DNA from: Desulfobacteraceae bacterium
GTDB taxonomy: Bacteria > Desulfobacterota > Desulfobacteria > Desulfobacterales > Desulfosalsimonadaceae
DNA length: 6,946 nucleotides
Assembly: GCA_007131845.1 (NCBI GenBank)
Contig: SLPT01000034.1
Location: 1 to 6,946 of the forward strand
Reading direction: 5' to 3'
Part shown: positions 6,330-6,946 of the stretch, in pieces
How positions within the stretch are numbered: the stretch's first letter is position 1
How the letters are laid out: every line of letters begins with the position of its first letter
Made by a program: the position numbers and the translations under genes
Notes under the pieces: model-generated
The model's database searches: none
Told to the model about the DNA's origin: nothing
Seen by the model: the letters and a program-made list of their open reading frames with translations, nothing else

Positions 6330-6486
6330 TGACGGCTTCGTAAAAAGTCCAATATCTGCGTTACGCGCGATTTATTAGAATTTCAAGTACGTTAAGTACA
6401 ATGCATTCTTCGAAATTGCACAAGCCCTGATCTTGGACTTTTTACAAAGCCGTCGGATCGCGACTTTTTACGAGTCCATCAATAGT
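6325..6486. repeat. 6-bp target-site duplication (AATAGT) flanking copy B
   Basis: AATAGT at 6325-6330 and AATAGT at 6481-6486 are perfect direct repeats that abut the two ends of the 150-bp element. The left copy contains the NIF3 stop codon TAG. The sequence differs from the duplication at copy A while the length and boundaries are the same, as expected for staggered cleavage by a transposase. Confidence 0.85.
6331..6480 (+). mobile_element. 150-bp MITE-like element, copy B
   Basis: This is the second full-length copy of the element, in plus orientation. Its left end is GACGGCTTCGTAAAAAGTCC (6331-6350) and its right end GACTTTTTACGAGTCCATC (6462-6480); the two ends are inverted repeats matching at 16 of 19 positions. 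An internal inverted copy of the left end, GGACTTTTTACAAAGCCGTC (6435-6454), matches it at 19 of 20. The first 124 bp therefore form a near-complete foldback with a 26-bp tail carrying the outer terminal repeat. The 10-bp core GTAAAAAGTC, or its complement, occurs at 6340-6349, 6436-6445 and 6462-6471. The inner inverted pair that is perfect in copy A is degraded here (7 of 10). It encodes no protein. It starts one base after the NIF3 stop codon and separates that gene from the hairpin at 6491-6516. Confidence 0.88.
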
Positions 6487-6490
6487 ATAA

Positions 6491-6516
6491 GCCTGTAAAA
6501 AGTCTTTTTTACAGGC
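6491..6516 (+). terminator. Strong hairpin downstream of NIF3, probable terminator
   Basis: GCCTGTAAAAA (6491-6501) and TTTTTACAGGC (6506-6516) form a perfect 11-bp stem with a 4-nt loop. The 3' arm contains a run of six T, but no T-tract follows the stem, so it is not a classical intrinsic terminator. With mobile-element copy B removed, it would begin about 6 bp after the NIF3 stop codon, which fits a role as that gene's 3' end. The 5' arm and loop contain GTAAAAAGTC, identical to the core of the element's terminal repeats. Confidence 0.5.
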
Positions 6517-6520
6517 AGTG

Positions 6521-6550
6521 TTAAGTTTTAAGTGATTAAGTGTTAAGTAG
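6521..6550 (+). repeat. Short TTAAGT repeats (two 15-bp units)
   Basis: TTAAGT occurs four times (6521-6526, 6528-6533, 6536-6541, 6543-6548), in two adjacent 15-bp units that match at 12 of 15 positions. They lie between the hairpin after NIF3 and the next gene's start. TAGAAT (6548-6553) at the right edge resembles a -10 box, but no good -35 is spaced ahead of it. The repeats could be a regulator site or simple AT-rich slippage. The rest of the gap to 6625 shows only a small GGCC-TAAA-GGCC palindrome at 6591-6602. Confidence 0.4.
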
Positions 6551-6625
6551 AATCAATAAGTTGTTTTTTTTGAACCCCAAACCCCGCTTTGGCCTAAAGG
6601 CCGGGCATCTACCGGAAAAAGTCGC

Positions 6626-6946
6626 ATGGCATCCATCACAAGACAGGAACTGGAACTGCTGATCCAACTGCAGGACGCGGAACTCGAGGCGTTTAAAACA
6701 GCAGCGCTTCTGGAAAAGCATCCCGGACAAATCGCTGCACTGGACGGGGAACTGGACAATGCATTATCCCTCGTCCGGGAGAAAAAAGACAATCTCGACG
6801 CCCTGAAAAAAGAATACCGGCAGATGGAAGCGGATTTCGAATCCGGACAGACAAGGATTCAAAAGCGTAAAACCCAGCTCCACAATGTGAAAACCAATAA
6901 GGACTACCAGGCGCTTTTGAAGGAGATCGAGGATATCCGGCAATCC
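6626..6946 (+). CDS. COG1579-type coiled-coil/zinc-ribbon protein, 5' part
   Basis: An open frame runs from ATG at 6626-6628 to the right edge (107 codons, no stop), so the gene continues outside the window. The visible part is a highly charged heptad-rich coiled coil: ITRQELELLIQLQDAELEAF (residues 4-23), then a Lys/Glu-rich helix to QKRKTQLHNVKTNKDYQALL and KEIEDI. The VKTNKDYQALLKEIE turn is characteristic of the family that ends in a C4 zinc ribbon, annotated as zinc ribbon domain-containing protein. The cysteine ribbon should lie downstream and is not visible. The role is poorly defined; nucleic-acid-related or scaffold functions have been suggested for relatives. GGAAAA (6614-6619) is a weak Shine-Dalgarno about 6 nt before the start, and no upstream in-frame start looks better. 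It follows NIF3 on the same strand, but the element and hairpin between them may give it its own promoter. Confidence 0.8.
   Translation, partial: MASITRQELELLIQLQDAELEAFKTAALLEKHPGQIAALDGELDNALSLVREKKDNLDALKKEYRQMEADFESGQTRIQKRKTQLHNVKTNKDYQALLKEIEDIRQS

Overview
This window looks like chromosomal DNA from a Gram-negative bacterium. The gene families and the style of the intergenic repeats suggest a Desulfobacterota (sulfate-reducer-like) genome, but that assignment is inferred from memory of such genomes and was not tested. GC content is moderate and coding is dense.

Layout. Positions 1-4736 hold part of a surface-polysaccharide locus. A 3'-terminal piece of a sulfotransferase gene (2-616, +) runs tail to tail into a leftward cluster of four genes. 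In transcription order these are a GT-A glycosyltransferase (4736-3849), an O-antigen ligase/polymerase-type membrane protein (3719-2475), a second, dissimilar sulfotransferase (2267-1548), and a GT2-type glycosyltransferase with a GT7-like C-terminal region (1482-613). Together they suggest synthesis and PAPS-dependent sulfation of an exported glycan, with transfer or polymerisation on the periplasmic side. A gene-poor divergent region follows (4737-5210). It leads to a rightward housekeeping pair: a NIF3/YqfO-type dinuclear-metal protein (5211-6329) and the start of a COG1579-type coiled-coil/zinc-ribbon protein (6626 to the window end).

The main finding is a small non-coding mobile element. 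Two copies of exactly 150 bp (2338-2487, minus orientation; 6331-6480, plus orientation) are about 90% identical. They have imperfect 19-bp terminal inverted repeats, an extra internal inverted copy of the end sequence, and a long foldback interior. Each is flanked directly by its own perfect 6-bp direct repeat (AATTTT and AATAGT), which is the signature of target-site duplication. Both insertions sit at the 3' end of a gene with the same end (GACGGC) facing the gene. Copy A has replaced the last codons of the ligase gene and supplies its stop codon. Copy B inserted across the NIF3 stop codon and separates it from a downstream hairpin. Decayed relatives appear to make up part of the 4737-5210 region (about 4910-5002) and most of the ligase/glycosyltransferase gap (about 3720-3848). 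The locus therefore seems to have been colonised repeatedly by this MITE-like family. No transposase gene is present in the window.
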